A stretch of DNA of 64,000 nucleotides from Ramlibacter rhizophilus. Its GTDB lineage: Bacteria; Pseudomonadota; Gammaproteobacteria; Burkholderiales; Burkholderiaceae_C. Positions 33,355 through 42,888 of this stretch are shown here, one piece after another. Both the position numbers and the translations under genes were made by a program. The notes beneath the pieces are model-generated. The model did not search any database, had not been told where the DNA came from, and worked only from the letters and a program-made list of their open reading frames with translations. The stretch is from assembly GCF_004681965.1 (NCBI RefSeq), contig NZ_SMLL01000007.1:124001-188000 (forward strand). The letters are read 5' to 3'. Within the stretch, counting starts at the first letter, position 1, and each line of letters begins with the position of its first letter.

Positions 33355-34344
33355 TCAGTCGGCGTACACGCCGGCCTTCTTCAGCACCGGGCTCCACTTG
33401 TCGAGTTCCTGGGCCACGAACTTCTTGTGCTCGGCCTGTTCGACGCGGCGGTCGGTCACGACGACGGCACCCAGGCCTTCCTGCTTCTTGTTGAAGTCGG
33501 GGTCCTTCAGGGCGACCTTCAGCGCGTCGTTGATCTTCTTCTGCACGTCGGCCGGCGTGCCCTTGGGCGCGTACAGGCCGTGGAAGATGGTGACCTGGAA
33601 GTCCTTCAGGCCGGCCTCTTCCATCGTGGGCAGGTCCTTCAGGGCTGGCGTGGTCAGGCGCTTGGGCGTGGTGACCGCGAAGGCCTTGACCTTCTTGCCC
33701 TCGATCTGCGAGGTGGTGTTGGTGGTCTGGTCGCACAGCAGGTCGATCTGGCCGCCGATCAGGTCGGTGATGGCCGGGCCGGTGCCCTTGTAGGGCACGG
33801 CGGTCATCTCCACGCCCATGGCTTGCTGGAACAGCAGGCCGCACAGGTGCGAGGCGGAGCCGACGCCGGCGTTGCCGAGGTTGATCTTGCCCTTGTTCTG
33901 CTGGATCCAGCCCACCAGCTCCTTGAAGTTGTTGGCCGGCAGGTTGGGGCGACCGATCAGGGTCATGGGCACGTCGTTGACCATGCCCAGGTACTCGAAG
34001 TCGCTATCGACCTTGAAGGGAATGTTGCGCACCAGCGTGGGCATGGTGGCCATGCCGATGTGGTGCAGCAGCAGCGTGTGACCGTCGTTGTTGGCCTTGG
34101 CCACCTTGTTGGCGCCGATGGAGCCGCCGGCGCCGGCCGCGTTGTCCACGACGACCGTGGCGCCCAGCGGCTTGCGCAGCGCCTCAGCCAGGTCGCGCGC
34201 GACGCGATCGGTCGGGCCGCCGGCCGAGAACGGCACGACGATGGTGATGGGCTTGTCTTTGACCGGGTAGTCGGCCGCCTGGGCGCCGAACGCGACGGCG
34301 GCGATGGCGGCCAGGGGCGCCAGCTTCTTGATCAAGGTGTTCAC
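33355..34344 (-). CDS. Bug/TctC-family periplasmic receptor
   Basis: A 329-residue periplasmic binding protein with signal peptide (MNTLIKKLAPLAAIAAVAFG, cut near AQAAD) and the core KPITIVVPFSAGGPTDRVAR, VVDNAAGAGGSIGA, VPYKGTGPAITDLIGGQ. It is notably Lys-rich in its C-terminal third compared with the other two Bug proteins in this window. It is probably highly expressed, with a clean RBS-like GGAGAACC before the ATG and a strong terminator after. The ligand is unknown. Confidence 0.92.
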   Translation of the reverse strand: MNTLIKKLAPLAAIAAVAFGAQAADYPVKDKPITIVVPFSAGGPTDRVARDLAEALRKPLGATVVVDNAAGAGGSIGANKVAKANNDGHTLLLHHIGMATMPTLVRNIPFKVDSDFEYLGMVNDVPMTLIGRPNLPANNFKELVGWIQQNKGKINLGNAGVGSASHLCGLLFQQAMGVEMTAVPYKGTGPAITDLIGGQIDLLCDQTTNTTSQIEGKKVKAFAVTTPKRLTTPALKDLPTMEEAGLKDFQVTIFHGLYAPKGTPADVQKKINDALKVALKDPDFNKKQEGLGAVVVTDRRVEQAEHKKFVAQELDKWSPVLKKAGVYAD

Positions 34345-34466
34345 TCAGGGTTCTCCGGGAAAAAGGTGCCCGATACTAGCGGCCTCTCGCGCGGGGCGCA
34401 TTCCGGCAACTACCTAGCCTGTTTGACTTCGCTCAAGCGCTCTGCGCGGCTTGATCGGCCCTCTAC

Positions 34467-35258
34467 TCAGGGCAAACCCTTGGACGTGTTCGCAGGCACG
34501 AACGCATCGCGCAGCACCCAGCCGCCGGCCGCCACGCCGACGGCGGCCAGCGGAGGCGGCCGGGTGCCGCGCCATGCGTGCCACGCCACATAGGCGGCGT
34601 AGGGCAGCAGGCTCAGGGCCCGGCCCGTGGCGACCTCGCACGTGCCGGGACGGACCCGCTCATCGGCCGCCGCGCCGACTTCATCATGTCGGTGCGACAG
34701 CTGCGCGGCGGCTTCGGCCATGCCGGTTCCGAGCACGGTTCCTAACAGTGAACTGCACGCAGAGGCCGCCGGGCTCGCGGGGCGAAGGGCCGCATGAACC
34801 AGCCACAGGACGCCCGGCAGGATGGCGGCGTGGCCCAGGCATGGCTCGCGCGGCTCGGTCGCGCGCAGCCCGGTGAGCGTGGTGAGCGCGCGTTCACTGG
34901 GCGCGGTCAGGGCGCCGCCCAGCACCGGAAGCAGGCAGCCCGCAGCCGTGGCGGCCGGATGGCGCGCCTGGGTCCGCAGCATCGCCCCGAGCGCGAAGCT
35001 GCTGGCAAACAGGGATCCGGACGAGACTGCGCCCGCCAGGGCCGTGGTGCACAGCCGTGCGCCGTCCAGGTGGTCGAGCGCTTCACCCCCCGGCAAGGCG
35101 GACGGCCCGAAGAGCGGCGGTGCATCGACGAGGGGAAGGTCGTCGAGCGGGTTGGCGCAGGGACGCTGCTGGCGCTTTTCGTTCGCAGACGTTTCCGAGG
35201 GGGCGGACGGCTGAAGGCTCGTCGGTCGTGGGGCATGGGCCGTGGCGGTGGGTCGCAT
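34467..35258 (-). CDS. Unknown protein with Ser/Pro-rich N-terminus and hydrophobic core
   Basis: A 263-residue protein I do not recognise. The start at 35258 has AGGAGA seven bases upstream; a longer frame to 35579 looks like shadow sequence. The first 60 residues are Ser/Pro/Thr-rich and polar, with no signal peptide. Several hydrophobic, Ala/Gly/Ser-rich stretches follow (LCTTALAGAVSSGSLFASSF, AATAAGCLLPVLGGAL, HAAILPGVLWLVHAAL, SSLLGTVLGTGMAEAAA, LSLLPYAAYVAWHAW), about four to six possible membrane helices. Codon usage at third positions is less regular than in the neighbours. A secreted or membrane-inserted effector-like protein is conceivable but unsupported. Confidence 0.55.
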   Translation of the reverse strand: MRPTATAHAPRPTSLQPSAPSETSANEKRQQRPCANPLDDLPLVDAPPLFGPSALPGGEALDHLDGARLCTTALAGAVSSGSLFASSFALGAMLRTQARHPAATAAGCLLPVLGGALTAPSERALTTLTGLRATEPREPCLGHAAILPGVLWLVHAALRPASPAASACSSLLGTVLGTGMAEAAAQLSHRHDEVGAAADERVRPGTCEVATGRALSLLPYAAYVAWHAWRGTRPPPLAAVGVAAGGWVLRDAFVPANTSKGLP

Positions 35259-35355
35259 GGGTGTCTCCTGATGGTGGGTGGGGTGAGCGAGGAACGAGCG
35301 CTTGGAAAGGGCGCAGGGGCGCGTTGCGCGGGCGGCCGATAATCCGGCGCGCCGC

Positions 35356-36129
35356 ATGTCCGATTCCGCACCCCCGCCCACCACCCGCCTGAACAAGCGC
35401 CTGGCCGAACTGGGCCTGTGCTCGCGCCGCGAGGCCGACGAATGGATCGCGCGCGGCTGGGTGCGCGTGGACGGGCAGGTGGCGGGCATGGGCCAGCAGG
35501 TGGAGCCCACGGCCCGCATCGAGGTGGACCCGGCCGCCCGCGGACAGCAGGCGCAGCAGGTCACCATCCTCCTGCACAAGCCGGTGGGCTATGTGAGTGG
35601 CCAGGCCGAGGACGGCTACCAGCCGGCCGTGACCCTGGTGCAGGCCCGCAGCCACTGGCGTGGTGACGGCTCGCGCCAGCGCTTCGCGCCGGCGCAGCTG
35701 CGCGGCCTCGCGCCGGCCGGGCGGCTGGACATCGATTCGACCGGGCTGCTGGTCCTCACGCAGGACGGGCGCGTGGCGCGGCGGCTCATCGGCGAAGACT
35801 CCGAGGTGGAAAAGGAGTACCTCGTGCGCGTGAGCTGGGGCGAGGTCGCGAGCGACGTCCAGTCCGCCTTCCCTCCTGCGGGCCTGGCGCGCCTGCGCCA
35901 TGGCCTGAGCCTGGACGGACGCCCGCTCAAGCGCGCCCGCGTGGACTGGCAGAACCCCGAGCAGCTGCGCTTCGTGCTGACCGAGGGCCGCAAGCGCCAG
36001 ATCCGCCGCATGTGCGAGCTGGTGGGCCTGAAGGTGGTGGGCCTCAAGCGCGTTCGCATCGGGCGCGTGACGCTGGGGCAGCTGCCGCTCGGGCAGTGGC
36101 GCTACCTGGGGCCGCACGAGAGCTTCTAG
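35356..36129 (+). CDS. rluF: rRNA pseudouridine synthase, RluB/RluE/RluF family
   Basis: A 257-residue cytoplasmic enzyme that isomerises a uridine of 23S rRNA. It has an N-terminal S4 RNA-binding domain ([27 protein letters not shown]), then the catalytic domain with the motif [17 protein letters not shown] holding the catalytic Asp, and [14 protein letters not shown] near the end. RluF is the closest by general pattern ([10 protein letters not shown]), but RluB or RluE are not excluded. Its TAG stop and the usher's TAG stop on the other strand share the palindrome CTAG, so the two genes converge with no room for a terminator. Confidence 0.85.
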   Translation: MSDSAPPPTTRLNKRLAELGLCSRREADEWIARGWVRVDGQVAGMGQQVEPTARIEVDPAARGQQAQQVTILLHKPVGYVSGQAEDGYQPAVTLVQARSHWRGDGSRQRFAPAQLRGLAPAGRLDIDSTGLLVLTQDGRVARRLIGEDSEVEKEYLVRVSWGEVASDVQSAFPPAGLARLRHGLSLDGRPLKRARVDWQNPEQLRFVLTEGRKRQIRRMCELVGLKVVGLKRVRIGRVTLGQLPLGQWRYLGPHESF

Positions 36130-38552
36130 GGCTCGCATGGCAGGTCGCCCGCGTCGTGCATGACGGCGATGTCGGCCGGCACACGAAGGGTGAAGCGGCA
36201 CTCGCCGGACGCCGTGCTCGCCGTGCCCCGGTGCGTCCCGGGGGGCACGTTCTCCAGGTACAGCTCGCCTTGCAGTCCCGTGGCCGATTCGATCTGCCGT
36301 GGCCCGGCCTGCCCGCCGTCGTCGACGTCCAGGCGAAACGTGGCGCGCTGCAAGGGCTGCGGCCCCCCCGGTCCCGGCGCCAGCAGGCGGGCCAGCAGCG
36401 CGGTCCGGCGGGCGAGTTCGAAGTCGATCACGGCCCCGGCGCGCTCGGGCAGCATGGCGCGCCGCGCCAGGCGCGGCAGGCCCCATTCCAGGGGGATGCT
36501 GTGGGCGTCGATGCTGAAGTGATGCTCCCACCAGGCACCGACCTCGGGCACGAACAGCTCGCCCGCCGCATCGGTGACGCCCACCGGGCTGCCATTGACC
36601 CGGACCGGCACGCCGGCCAGGTCGCCGACCTTCACCAGCGCGAACGCTCCTTCGACGGGCCGGCCGAACCGGACCGCACCATTCAGCCAGGCCAGGCCGC
36701 CGGCGGCCGAGAGGCGCAGCCGGTCCGACGCGATGAAGCCACCCTGCGCCCGCTCGAGCTCGCCGCGCAGCCGGACCGCATCGGCATTGAGCTGGGCAGC
36801 GGCGCGCCACGAGAGCGTGCGCTCGCTTTGGAAGCTGTCGCTTTGGGCGGCAAGGTCGAAGCCCCAGCCTGCGGCCGGCGGTGGCGTTCGCGTCCACTGC
36901 AGGGAGGTGCCGTGCCCCGCGCCGCCCGCGCGGGCCCCCGTGGCCAGGAGCTGGCGGCTGTCCAGGAACAGCGCGAGGGCGACGGACAGCTCCGTCTGCC
37001 GCGGGCCGGGGCCGGCCAGGGAGCGCGACACGCTGGTGCGCAGCGTGCCGGCCCGGCCCGGGAGGGCGGTGACGTGGCCGATGGCGAGCTGGCCGCGGTC
37101 GCTGCGCGTGGTCGCCGAAAAGCCGCTGGCCTCGGGCAAGTCTGCCGCCGGGTGCGCGCGACGGAACGAACGGGCCAGCCACAGGCTGCCCAGCGTGCCC
37201 AGCCGCGTGCTGGCATAGAGGTAGCTCTCCTCGCGCAGGCCCGAGAACGCCAGGCGCTCGGCCACGGGGGCATAGCCGGCGCTGTCCCGGCGCCAGGCCA
37301 GTGCCAGGCTCCAGCGGGGGGCCAGGTAGTCGTAGCGCAGAGTCGTCGCCAGGCCGTCCGCAGCCGCCGCGCGACTCGCCGCCACCGAAGCGCTCAGCAC
37401 GCCCACCCGGCCCAGCGACAGCGTGGCCGAGGCGCCTGCATTCACGACCCGGCGGCGCGCGGAAGCGTCCAGTCCCAGCGTGAGCCCGTCGCTCACCCCC
37501 CAGCGGTGATGGGCCGTCGCAGCCGGGGCGCCGTAGTCGAAGCTTCGCAGTCCGTAGGCCCGCCGCACCGCCCCCAGCGCATAGTGGTACGCCTGCAGGC
37601 CGGGCCGCAGCAACCGGTCGCTGGTGTAGAGGCTGCGCTCGAATACCTGCTCGCGCCCATAGGGGTCGCGCACCACCAGGCGCAGCTCGCCGGCGCCCTG
37701 GGGGGTGAGGAGGTCCTGCAGTTCGAACTCGCCCGGACTCACCCGCGTCGAGCGAACACGCTGGCCGTTCACATAGACCTCCACGTCGCTGGGCAAGCTT
37801 GCCTGTCCCTGCACGCTGCCAAGCGGATGGCGGATCTGGAAGGGGTCGAGGCTCGACAGCCGGGACACGGACAGCCCGCCCACGAGCAGGCTGGTGCCCA
37901 GCGCCGGGGGGTGCGTGAACAGGTCGCCAAGTTGCACGCGTGCGCCGTGTTCGACCAGGTCGTAGGTGGCGCTGGTGTCCAGACGGACGAAGGCCGCCGT
38001 CCCGTCGGCCTGGCGGACCGTGTGGCCGCGCGACAGGACCAGGAGCGCGCCGTCTCGCCCGCCCGCTTCGACAGAGAGCCGGCTGGCCGTTGCGGCACCG
38101 CTCGCGGCTTCGCCTTCGACCGCCCAGTTGAGGAAGGCACTGCGGCCGCCGGTGAACGCAAGGGGTGGCAGGCCGGTGGGCGGCGCTGCCAGAACGCTGC
38201 GCGGCAGCCAGTGCAGCGGCGCGGTGAGCTCCAGCGTGAGCGTTCGCGCATCCAGCCGGACGGCCAGGCCGGCAAGCTCGGCCAGCCGGACATGGGGCAG
38301 GCCGTCAAGTTGCACGGTCTGCGGCGCCGGCACCGCGAGGCCCAGCCGGGCCAGGTCTTCCTCGCGCACCAGCCAGTCGTCGCTGCCGCGTCGCATGACG
38401 AAGAAGTCGCCGCGTGTCTGTCCGTTCACCGAGGCGGTCACGACAAGGGCTTGCGCAGGCAGGGGGGTGTGCGGCGTCTGGGCCGAAGCGGGCAGCCACG
38501 CGCACAGGGCCAGGGCGAGCGCCAGCCCGCGCATGAACGCCAGCGCGTTCAT
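36126..38552 (-). CDS. Archaic chaperone-usher pathway outer-membrane usher
   Basis: An 808-residue outer-membrane pore that assembles pilus subunits delivered by the periplasmic chaperone. Signal peptide ([20 protein letters not shown], cut near PASAQ); N-terminal periplasmic domain with [14 protein letters not shown] and [13 protein letters not shown]; translocation barrel from about residue 130; a plug-type segment ([53 protein letters not shown]); C-terminal domains with [20 protein letters not shown]. Length and sequence fit the short archaic (Csu-like) ushers rather than FimD. It is the last of four overlapping genes. The start overlaps the chaperone stop by 4 bases. Confidence 0.9.
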   Translation of the reverse strand: MNALAFMRGLALALALCAWLPASAQTPHTPLPAQALVVTASVNGQTRGDFFVMRRGSDDWLVREEDLARLGLAVPAPQTVQLDGLPHVRLAELAGLAVRLDARTLTLELTAPLHWLPRSVLAAPPTGLPPLAFTGGRSAFLNWAVEGEAASGAATASRLSVEAGGRDGALLVLSRGHTVRQADGTAAFVRLDTSATYDLVEHGARVQLGDLFTHPPALGTSLLVGGLSVSRLSSLDPFQIRHPLGSVQGQASLPSDVEVYVNGQRVRSTRVSPGEFELQDLLTPQGAGELRLVVRDPYGREQVFERSLYTSDRLLRPGLQAYHYALGAVRRAYGLRSFDYGAPAATAHHRWGVSDGLTLGLDASARRRVVNAGASATLSLGRVGVLSASVAASRAAAADGLATTLRYDYLAPRWSLALAWRRDSAGYAPVAERLAFSGLREESYLYASTRLGTLGSLWLARSFRRAHPAADLPEASGFSATTRSDRGQLAIGHVTALPGRAGTLRTSVSRSLAGPGPRQTELSVALALFLDSRQLLATGARAGGAGHGTSLQWTRTPPPAAGWGFDLAAQSDSFQSERTLSWRAAAQLNADAVRLRGELERAQGGFIASDRLRLSAAGGLAWLNGAVRFGRPVEGAFALVKVGDLAGVPVRVNGSPVGVTDAAGELFVPEVGAWWEHHFSIDAHSIPLEWGLPRLARRAMLPERAGAVIDFELARRTALLARLLAPGPGGPQPLQRATFRLDVDDGGQAGPRQIESATGLQGELYLENVPPGTHRGTASTASGECRFTLRVPADIAVMHDAGDLPCEP

Positions 38553-39331
38553 GGGCAGGCGGCGGGGTCGGTCTGCAACTGCCCGTGGACGGCGCCGTGT
38601 GCGGTCTTGATCTGCAGCTCGATTCGCGCAAGCTGCGCGCAGGCGCCGGGTGGGACGGCGAGCTTGAACCGCCGCTGCGCGCCGGCGAGCAGGTAGCGCG
38701 CGGGAACGGCTTCGGCAAAGAGCGGCTGCCCCTGGCGGTCACGGCCGCTCACGACGATGGATTCGAACACCTCATGCCGGTTGCCCTGGTTGCGCAGCAG
38801 CCAGTGCACCGCGCCGGCCTCGAGCTTCAGCGCATCCAGCGCCAGCTGGCGTGCAGCGGTGTTCCAGGCCGCGAAGACGGGCACGCCGAAGCGAACCAGA
38901 ACGCGCACGAGCGCACCCGGCGCAGGCGGGGCAGATGCAGGGGCCGTGGGCGGCAGCTCCTCGACGAACAGGCGCCAGCTGCGCTCGGGCCCGCCCGGGA
39001 CCGCGGGCGGCTGGCGCGGTCCCAGGCGCACGGCGGCGTCCTGGCCGGGCTCCAGGGTGAGCAGGCGCGGGAAGTAGACGAGATCGGGCGTGTCCTCGTA
39101 GACGTCGTCACCGGACTCGTCCTGGCGCCAGGCCATGGCGCGGATGCTGAAGGACTGCGGCGCAGTGCCCTCGTTGCGCAGGGTCAGCGTGCCACTGCGG
39201 GCCTCGGGCCCCAGCTCCAGGCGCATGGGGCTGACGGAAAAGCCCGCGCCCGCCGGCGCGGCCAGGCCCAGGGCGAGCAGGCAGGCGAGCAGCCGGGCAA
39301 GCCGCTTCGTGGGCAAGGCGATGCACCTCAT
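38549..39331 (-). CDS. Periplasmic pilus chaperone (archaic, CsuC-like)
   Basis: A 260-residue PapD-like chaperone with a signal peptide cut near PAGAG. The first immunoglobulin-like domain contains FSVSPMRLELGPEARSGTLT and SIRAMAWRQDESGDD. The edge strand and hinge follow (FPRLLTLEPGQDAAVRL; RSWRLFVEELPP), then a second domain (VRFGVPVFA, WLLRNQGNRHEVFESI). It binds subunits and donates a strand until usher-driven exchange. It overlaps both the subunit gene upstream and the usher downstream by 4 bases, showing tight translational coupling. Confidence 0.9.
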   Translation of the reverse strand: MRCIALPTKRLARLLACLLALGLAAPAGAGFSVSPMRLELGPEARSGTLTLRNEGTAPQSFSIRAMAWRQDESGDDVYEDTPDLVYFPRLLTLEPGQDAAVRLGPRQPPAVPGGPERSWRLFVEELPPTAPASAPPAPGALVRVLVRFGVPVFAAWNTAARQLALDALKLEAGAVHWLLRNQGNRHEVFESIVVSGRDRQGQPLFAEAVPARYLLAGAQRRFKLAVPPGACAQLARIELQIKTAHGAVHGQLQTDPAACP

Positions 39332-39744
39332 GGCATGAACGACACGGTGAAGTGGCCCTCGTACTCGCCCGCCGGCAGGTCGGCGTAGCTGCCCGCGGGG
39401 ATGGAGAGGGACAGCAGCAGGATGTGGGTGTTGCCTGCATCCGGCTCGAGTCGGGCGTGGACGGTGTAGGGGATGCTGGCGCCCTGCGGGCCGGTGAGCA
39501 CGAGGCCGGGTGCGCCCAGGATCTCGACCCGGGTGCCCGGTGGGCAGAGGCCCTCCAGCCGCATGCCGCCGCGGGTGAGTCCCACCTCCGCGCTGCGCGA
39601 GGCATCGATCGGACCGAAGTCGAGCACCGTTCCGCGATAGAAGCGGTGCAGCCTGCAGGCTTCAGGCGCCTGCGCGCGAGCGCCTGAGAGCAGCGCGCAG
39701 GCAACGAGGGCTCCCACCATCCAGCGCTGCCAGGGCATGCCCAT
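39328..39744 (-). CDS. Spore coat U-domain minor pilus subunit
   Basis: A 138-residue secreted protein with a signal peptide ([17 protein letters not shown]) and the beta-strand-rich SCPU-type pattern ([51 protein letters not shown]). It is shorter and less typical than the main subunit and has two Cys in the mature part (EACRLH, EGLCPPG). It may be an adaptor or tip component. It lies 4 bases after the larger SCPU gene and overlaps the chaperone gene by 4 bases. Confidence 0.8.
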   Translation of the reverse strand: MGMPWQRWMVGALVACALLSGARAQAPEACRLHRFYRGTVLDFGPIDASRSAEVGLTRGGMRLEGLCPPGTRVEILGAPGLVLTGPQGASIPYTVHARLEPDAGNTHILLLSLSIPAGSYADLPAGEYEGHFTVSFMP

Positions 39745-39748
39745 GGCT

Positions 39749-40246
39749 TCAGGGCTCGATCACGACGAGGACCGAGTCCTCGTAGAGGCCGCTCGCGGCG
39801 TCCTGGTACTGGGCCGGTGTCACCGTGGCGCGCAGGCCGACCTCGATGTCCTTGCCGGTGCCGAAGCCCAGGCCCTTGGCCTGCGTGGGCACGTCCCGCA
39901 GCAGCGTGTAGGTGATTTCGCCGCCGCCGTTGCGCGTCAGCTTGCGCTGGACCGACTGGGCCGTGCCGTTGTCGAGCTTCACCGAGAAGCCCGCATCCTT
40001 GGTGCACTTGAACTTCACCACGGCCGTGGGGCTGGTGCTGAGCGCCGTGTCGGCCGGGTCGATGGTCCAGGCAATGTCGCTGGCGCCGCTGCTGACGCGG
40101 CACTTGTCGCTGATGGTGGCCTTGACGCGCAGGGTGGTCGCGTTGTCGTTCTGGGCCGACTGGGCCTGCGCACTGCCGGCGAAGGCGGCGCAAACAGCGA
40201 CCAGGACGGACGGCGCGAGGCCGCGCAAGGAGAGGGTGTGCTTCAC
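39749..40246 (-). CDS. Spore coat U-domain major pilus subunit (CsuA/B-like)
   Basis: A 165-residue pilin with a signal peptide (cut near AQAQS) and the SCPU core: [17 protein letters not shown], a conserved Cys pair (DKC and FKC), [37 protein letters not shown]. Archaic pili of this type form thin adhesive fibres for biofilm and surface attachment. The start is a GTG with GGAG seven bases upstream; a TTG nine codons earlier is the alternative. First gene of the four-gene pilus operon. The 198 bases upstream face htpG. Confidence 0.87.
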   Translation of the reverse strand: MKHTLSLRGLAPSVLVAVCAAFAGSAQAQSAQNDNATTLRVKATISDKCRVSSGASDIAWTIDPADTALSTSPTAVVKFKCTKDAGFSVKLDNGTAQSVQRKLTRNGGGEITYTLLRDVPTQAKGLGFGTGKDIEVGLRATVTPAQYQDAASGLYEDSVLVVIEP

Positions 40247-40382
40247 GGAAGGGCTCCGGTTCGGGGTGGTCAAGGGGGCCCCGGCGCAGCCGGGGCCGGC
40301 CCTCAGTACCGAGGGCGCCGCATCGGTTCGCGGTTGAGTTCAAGGTTGTCAGCGCCTTGTCCGGAATCGCACGCGGATGCGG

Positions 40383-40390
40383 CCCTTGAA
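40383..40390 (+). promoter_or_regulatory. Possible heat-shock (sigma-32) -35 element upstream of htpG
   Basis: CCCTTGAA matches the sigma-32 -35 consensus and lies 55 bases before the htpG ATG, but no good CCCAT-type -10 follows at the right spacing, so support is weak. Confidence 0.25.
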
Positions 40391-40444
40391 TCCCGCAGCG
40401 CCGCCCTCAGCTCAGCTCGGTTTTCCTCTTCCATGCGATCGACG

Positions 40445-42367
40445 ATGAGCCAGAAACAAACCCTGTCCTTCCAGGCCGAAGTGGCCCAGCTGCTGCACCT
40501 GGTCACCCACTCGCTCTATTCCAACAAGGAGATCTTCCTGCGCGAGCTGGTCTCCAACGCCTCCGACGCCTGCGACAAGCTGCGCTACGAAGCCCTGGAG
40601 AACAACGCGCTGTACGAAGACCAGCCGCAGCTGGAAGTGCGCGTCGCCTTCGACAAGCAGGCCCGCACCCTGACCATCACCGACAACGGCATCGGCCTGT
40701 CGCAGCAGGAAGCCATCGACAACCTGGGCACCATCGCCAAGAGCGGCACGCGCGAATTCCTCGGGCGCATGTCGGCCGAGCAGAAGACCTCGGCCACCGA
40801 ACAGGGCCAGCTCATCGGGCAGTTCGGCGTCGGCTTCTACTCCGGGTTCATCGTGGCCGACCGCATCACGGTGGAATCGCGCCGTGCGGGCCTGGCGCCG
40901 GAGCTGGGCGTGCGCTGGACGAGCGGCGGCACCGGCGACTTCGAGGTCGAGCAGATCACCCGCCCCGAACGCGGCACCAGCGTGATCCTGCACCTGCGCG
41001 AGGACGCCGTCGACTACCTCTCCACCTGGAAGCTCAAGTCCATCATCGGCAAGTACTCCGACCACATCTCCTTGCCCATCCTGATGCGCAAGGAGGAGTG
41101 GAAGGAGGGCGAGAACAACCAGCCCGGCGAGATGGTGCTGACCGAGGAGTGGGAAACGGTCAACCAGGCCAGCGCCCTGTGGAGCCGGCCCAAGAAAGAC
41201 ATCACGCCCGAGCAGTACCAGGACTTCTACAAGCAGATCAGCCACGACTGGGAGCCGCCCCTGGCCTGGGCGCACAACCGCGTGGAAGGCAGCACCGAGT
41301 ACACGCAACTGCTCTTCATCCCGGCCAAGGCGCCCTTCGATCTGTGGAACCGCGACAAGAAGGCCGGGGTGAAGCTGTACGTCAAGCGCGTCTTCATCAT
41401 GGACGACGCCGAGTCGCTCATGCCGGTGTACCTGCGCTTCGTCAAGGGCGTGATCGACTCGGCCGACCTGCCGCTGAACGTGAGCCGCGAGCTGCTGCAG
41501 GAAAGCCGCGACGTGCGCGCGATCCGCGAAGGCTCGACCCGGCGCGTGCTGTCCATGCTGGAGGAGCTGGCGCGCCTGGAGAAGGACGAGTCCGCCTCCG
41601 AGGAGGACAAGGGCAAGTACGCGAGGTTCTGGGCCGAGTTCGGCGCGGTGCTCAAGGAAGGGCTGGGCGAGGACACCGGCAACCGCGATCGCCTGGCCGG
41701 CCTGCTGCGCTTCGCCTCCACGCAGTCGGACCTGCCCAGCGTCTCGCTGGCCGACTACAAGGCGCGGATGAAGGAAGGCCAGAAGGCCATCTACTACATC
41801 ACCGCCGAGACGCTCGCGGCCGCCCGCAACAGCCCGCAGCTGGAGGTGTTCCGCAAGAAGGGCATCGAGGTGCTGCTGATGGCCGACCGCGTGGACGAGT
41901 GGGCCCTGAACTTCCTCACCGAGTTCGACGGCACGCCCCTGCAGTCCGTGACCAAGGGTGCGTTCGACTTGGGCGAACTGCAGGACGAAGCGGAGAAGAA
42001 GGCGGCCGAGGACGCGGCCGAGGCCTTCAAGCCCGTGCTGGCCAAGCTGAAGGAGGCGCTCAAGGACCGCGCCGAGGACGTGCGCGTCACCAGCCGGCTG
42101 GTGGACTCGCCGGCCTGCCTGGTGGTGACCGACGGCGGCATGAGCCTGCAGCTCGCACGCATGCTCAAGCAGGCGGGCCAGAAGGTGCCGGACGCCAAGC
42201 CGGTGCTGGAGGTCAACCCGGAGCATGCCCTGGTCAAGAAGCTCGACGGTTCGGTGCACTTCCATGACCTGGCCCACATCCTGTTCGACCAGGCCGTGCT
42301 GGCCGAGGGCGGCCTGCCGGAGGACCCGGCCGCCTACGTGAAGCGCGTCAACGCGCTGCTGGCTTGA
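40445..42367 (+). CDS. htpG: Hsp90-family molecular chaperone HtpG
   Basis: A 640-residue cytosolic ATP-dependent chaperone. The N-terminal GHKL ATPase domain contains [40 protein letters not shown] and [13 protein letters not shown]. The middle domain contains [40 protein letters not shown] and the catalytic-loop Arg region. The C-terminal dimerisation domain follows. The end lacks the MEEVD tail, as expected in bacteria. ATG at 40445 matches the usual [13 protein letters not shown] start; an ATG four codons upstream is the alternative. No obvious Shine-Dalgarno precedes either. Confidence 0.96.
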   Translation: MSQKQTLSFQAEVAQLLHLVTHSLYSNKEIFLRELVSNASDACDKLRYEALENNALYEDQPQLEVRVAFDKQARTLTITDNGIGLSQQEAIDNLGTIAKSGTREFLGRMSAEQKTSATEQGQLIGQFGVGFYSGFIVADRITVESRRAGLAPELGVRWTSGGTGDFEVEQITRPERGTSVILHLREDAVDYLSTWKLKSIIGKYSDHISLPILMRKEEWKEGENNQPGEMVLTEEWETVNQASALWSRPKKDITPEQYQDFYKQISHDWEPPLAWAHNRVEGSTEYTQLLFIPAKAPFDLWNRDKKAGVKLYVKRVFIMDDAESLMPVYLRFVKGVIDSADLPLNVSRELLQESRDVRAIREGSTRRVLSMLEELARLEKDESASEEDKGKYARFWAEFGAVLKEGLGEDTGNRDRLAGLLRFASTQSDLPSVSLADYKARMKEGQKAIYYITAETLAAARNSPQLEVFRKKGIEVLLMADRVDEWALNFLTEFDGTPLQSVTKGAFDLGELQDEAEKKAAEDAAEAFKPVLAKLKEALKDRAEDVRVTSRLVDSPACLVVTDGGMSLQLARMLKQAGQKVPDAKPVLEVNPEHALVKKLDGSVHFHDLAHILFDQAVLAEGGLPEDPAAYVKRVNALLA

Positions 42368-42458
42368 ACCCGGCGCAATTGGAAACGGCGTCGCAAGAGC
42401 AGCGGCGAGTGGTAACGGCGCGGGCATCGGCCGGGCTGCGCGGCCTTAGCATCAGCTC

Positions 42459-42854
42459 ATGCTGACTTCTCGTTCCCTGGCCCGCTCCCGTGTCGCCACC
42501 GCGTGGCGGCTGGGCGCTGCCCTGCTCGCCGCGGCGGGCGTCGCGGGCTGCGCTTCCACGGGCGTGGGCCTGGGCATCGGTGTGCCCGTGGGCCCGGTGT
42601 CGCTCGGGGTGGGCATGGGCTCGGGCGGCCTGAGTGCCGGGGTGGGCACGGGCGCCGGGCCGCTGGGCGTGGGCGTCGGTGTGAACTCGCAGGGCCAGGT
42701 CTATGGCGGCGCCGGTGTGGGCGCCTCGGTGCCGCTGGGAGGCGGCGGTGCACGGGCCGGCGTGGGCGTCGGTGCGAGCCGCGTGCTGCACGACCCGGGG
42801 ATCGCCCGACGCAGCGAGCCGATCACGATCGAGCGCGCCGTCGTCGCGCCCTGA
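42459..42854 (+). CDS. Small glycine/valine-rich predicted lipoprotein
   Basis: A 131-residue protein with a basic N-terminus, a hydrophobic segment (WRLGAALLAAAGVAGC) and lipobox VAGC. The mature part consists of alternating Gly and Val/Ala dipeptides (VGLGIGVPVGPVSLGVG and similar) over about 75 residues, suggesting a glycine-zipper-like or beta-rich surface protein. The end (RRSEPITIERAVVAP) is ordinary. Function unknown. It lies 91 bases after htpG and may be part of its transcript. Confidence 0.65.
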   Translation: MLTSRSLARSRVATAWRLGAALLAAAGVAGCASTGVGLGIGVPVGPVSLGVGMGSGGLSAGVGTGAGPLGVGVGVNSQGQVYGGAGVGASVPLGGGGARAGVGVGASRVLHDPGIARRSEPITIERAVVAP

Positions 42855-42888
42855 GCGGCTGCGCGCGGCGGTCTGCCCGCGCAGCTTC

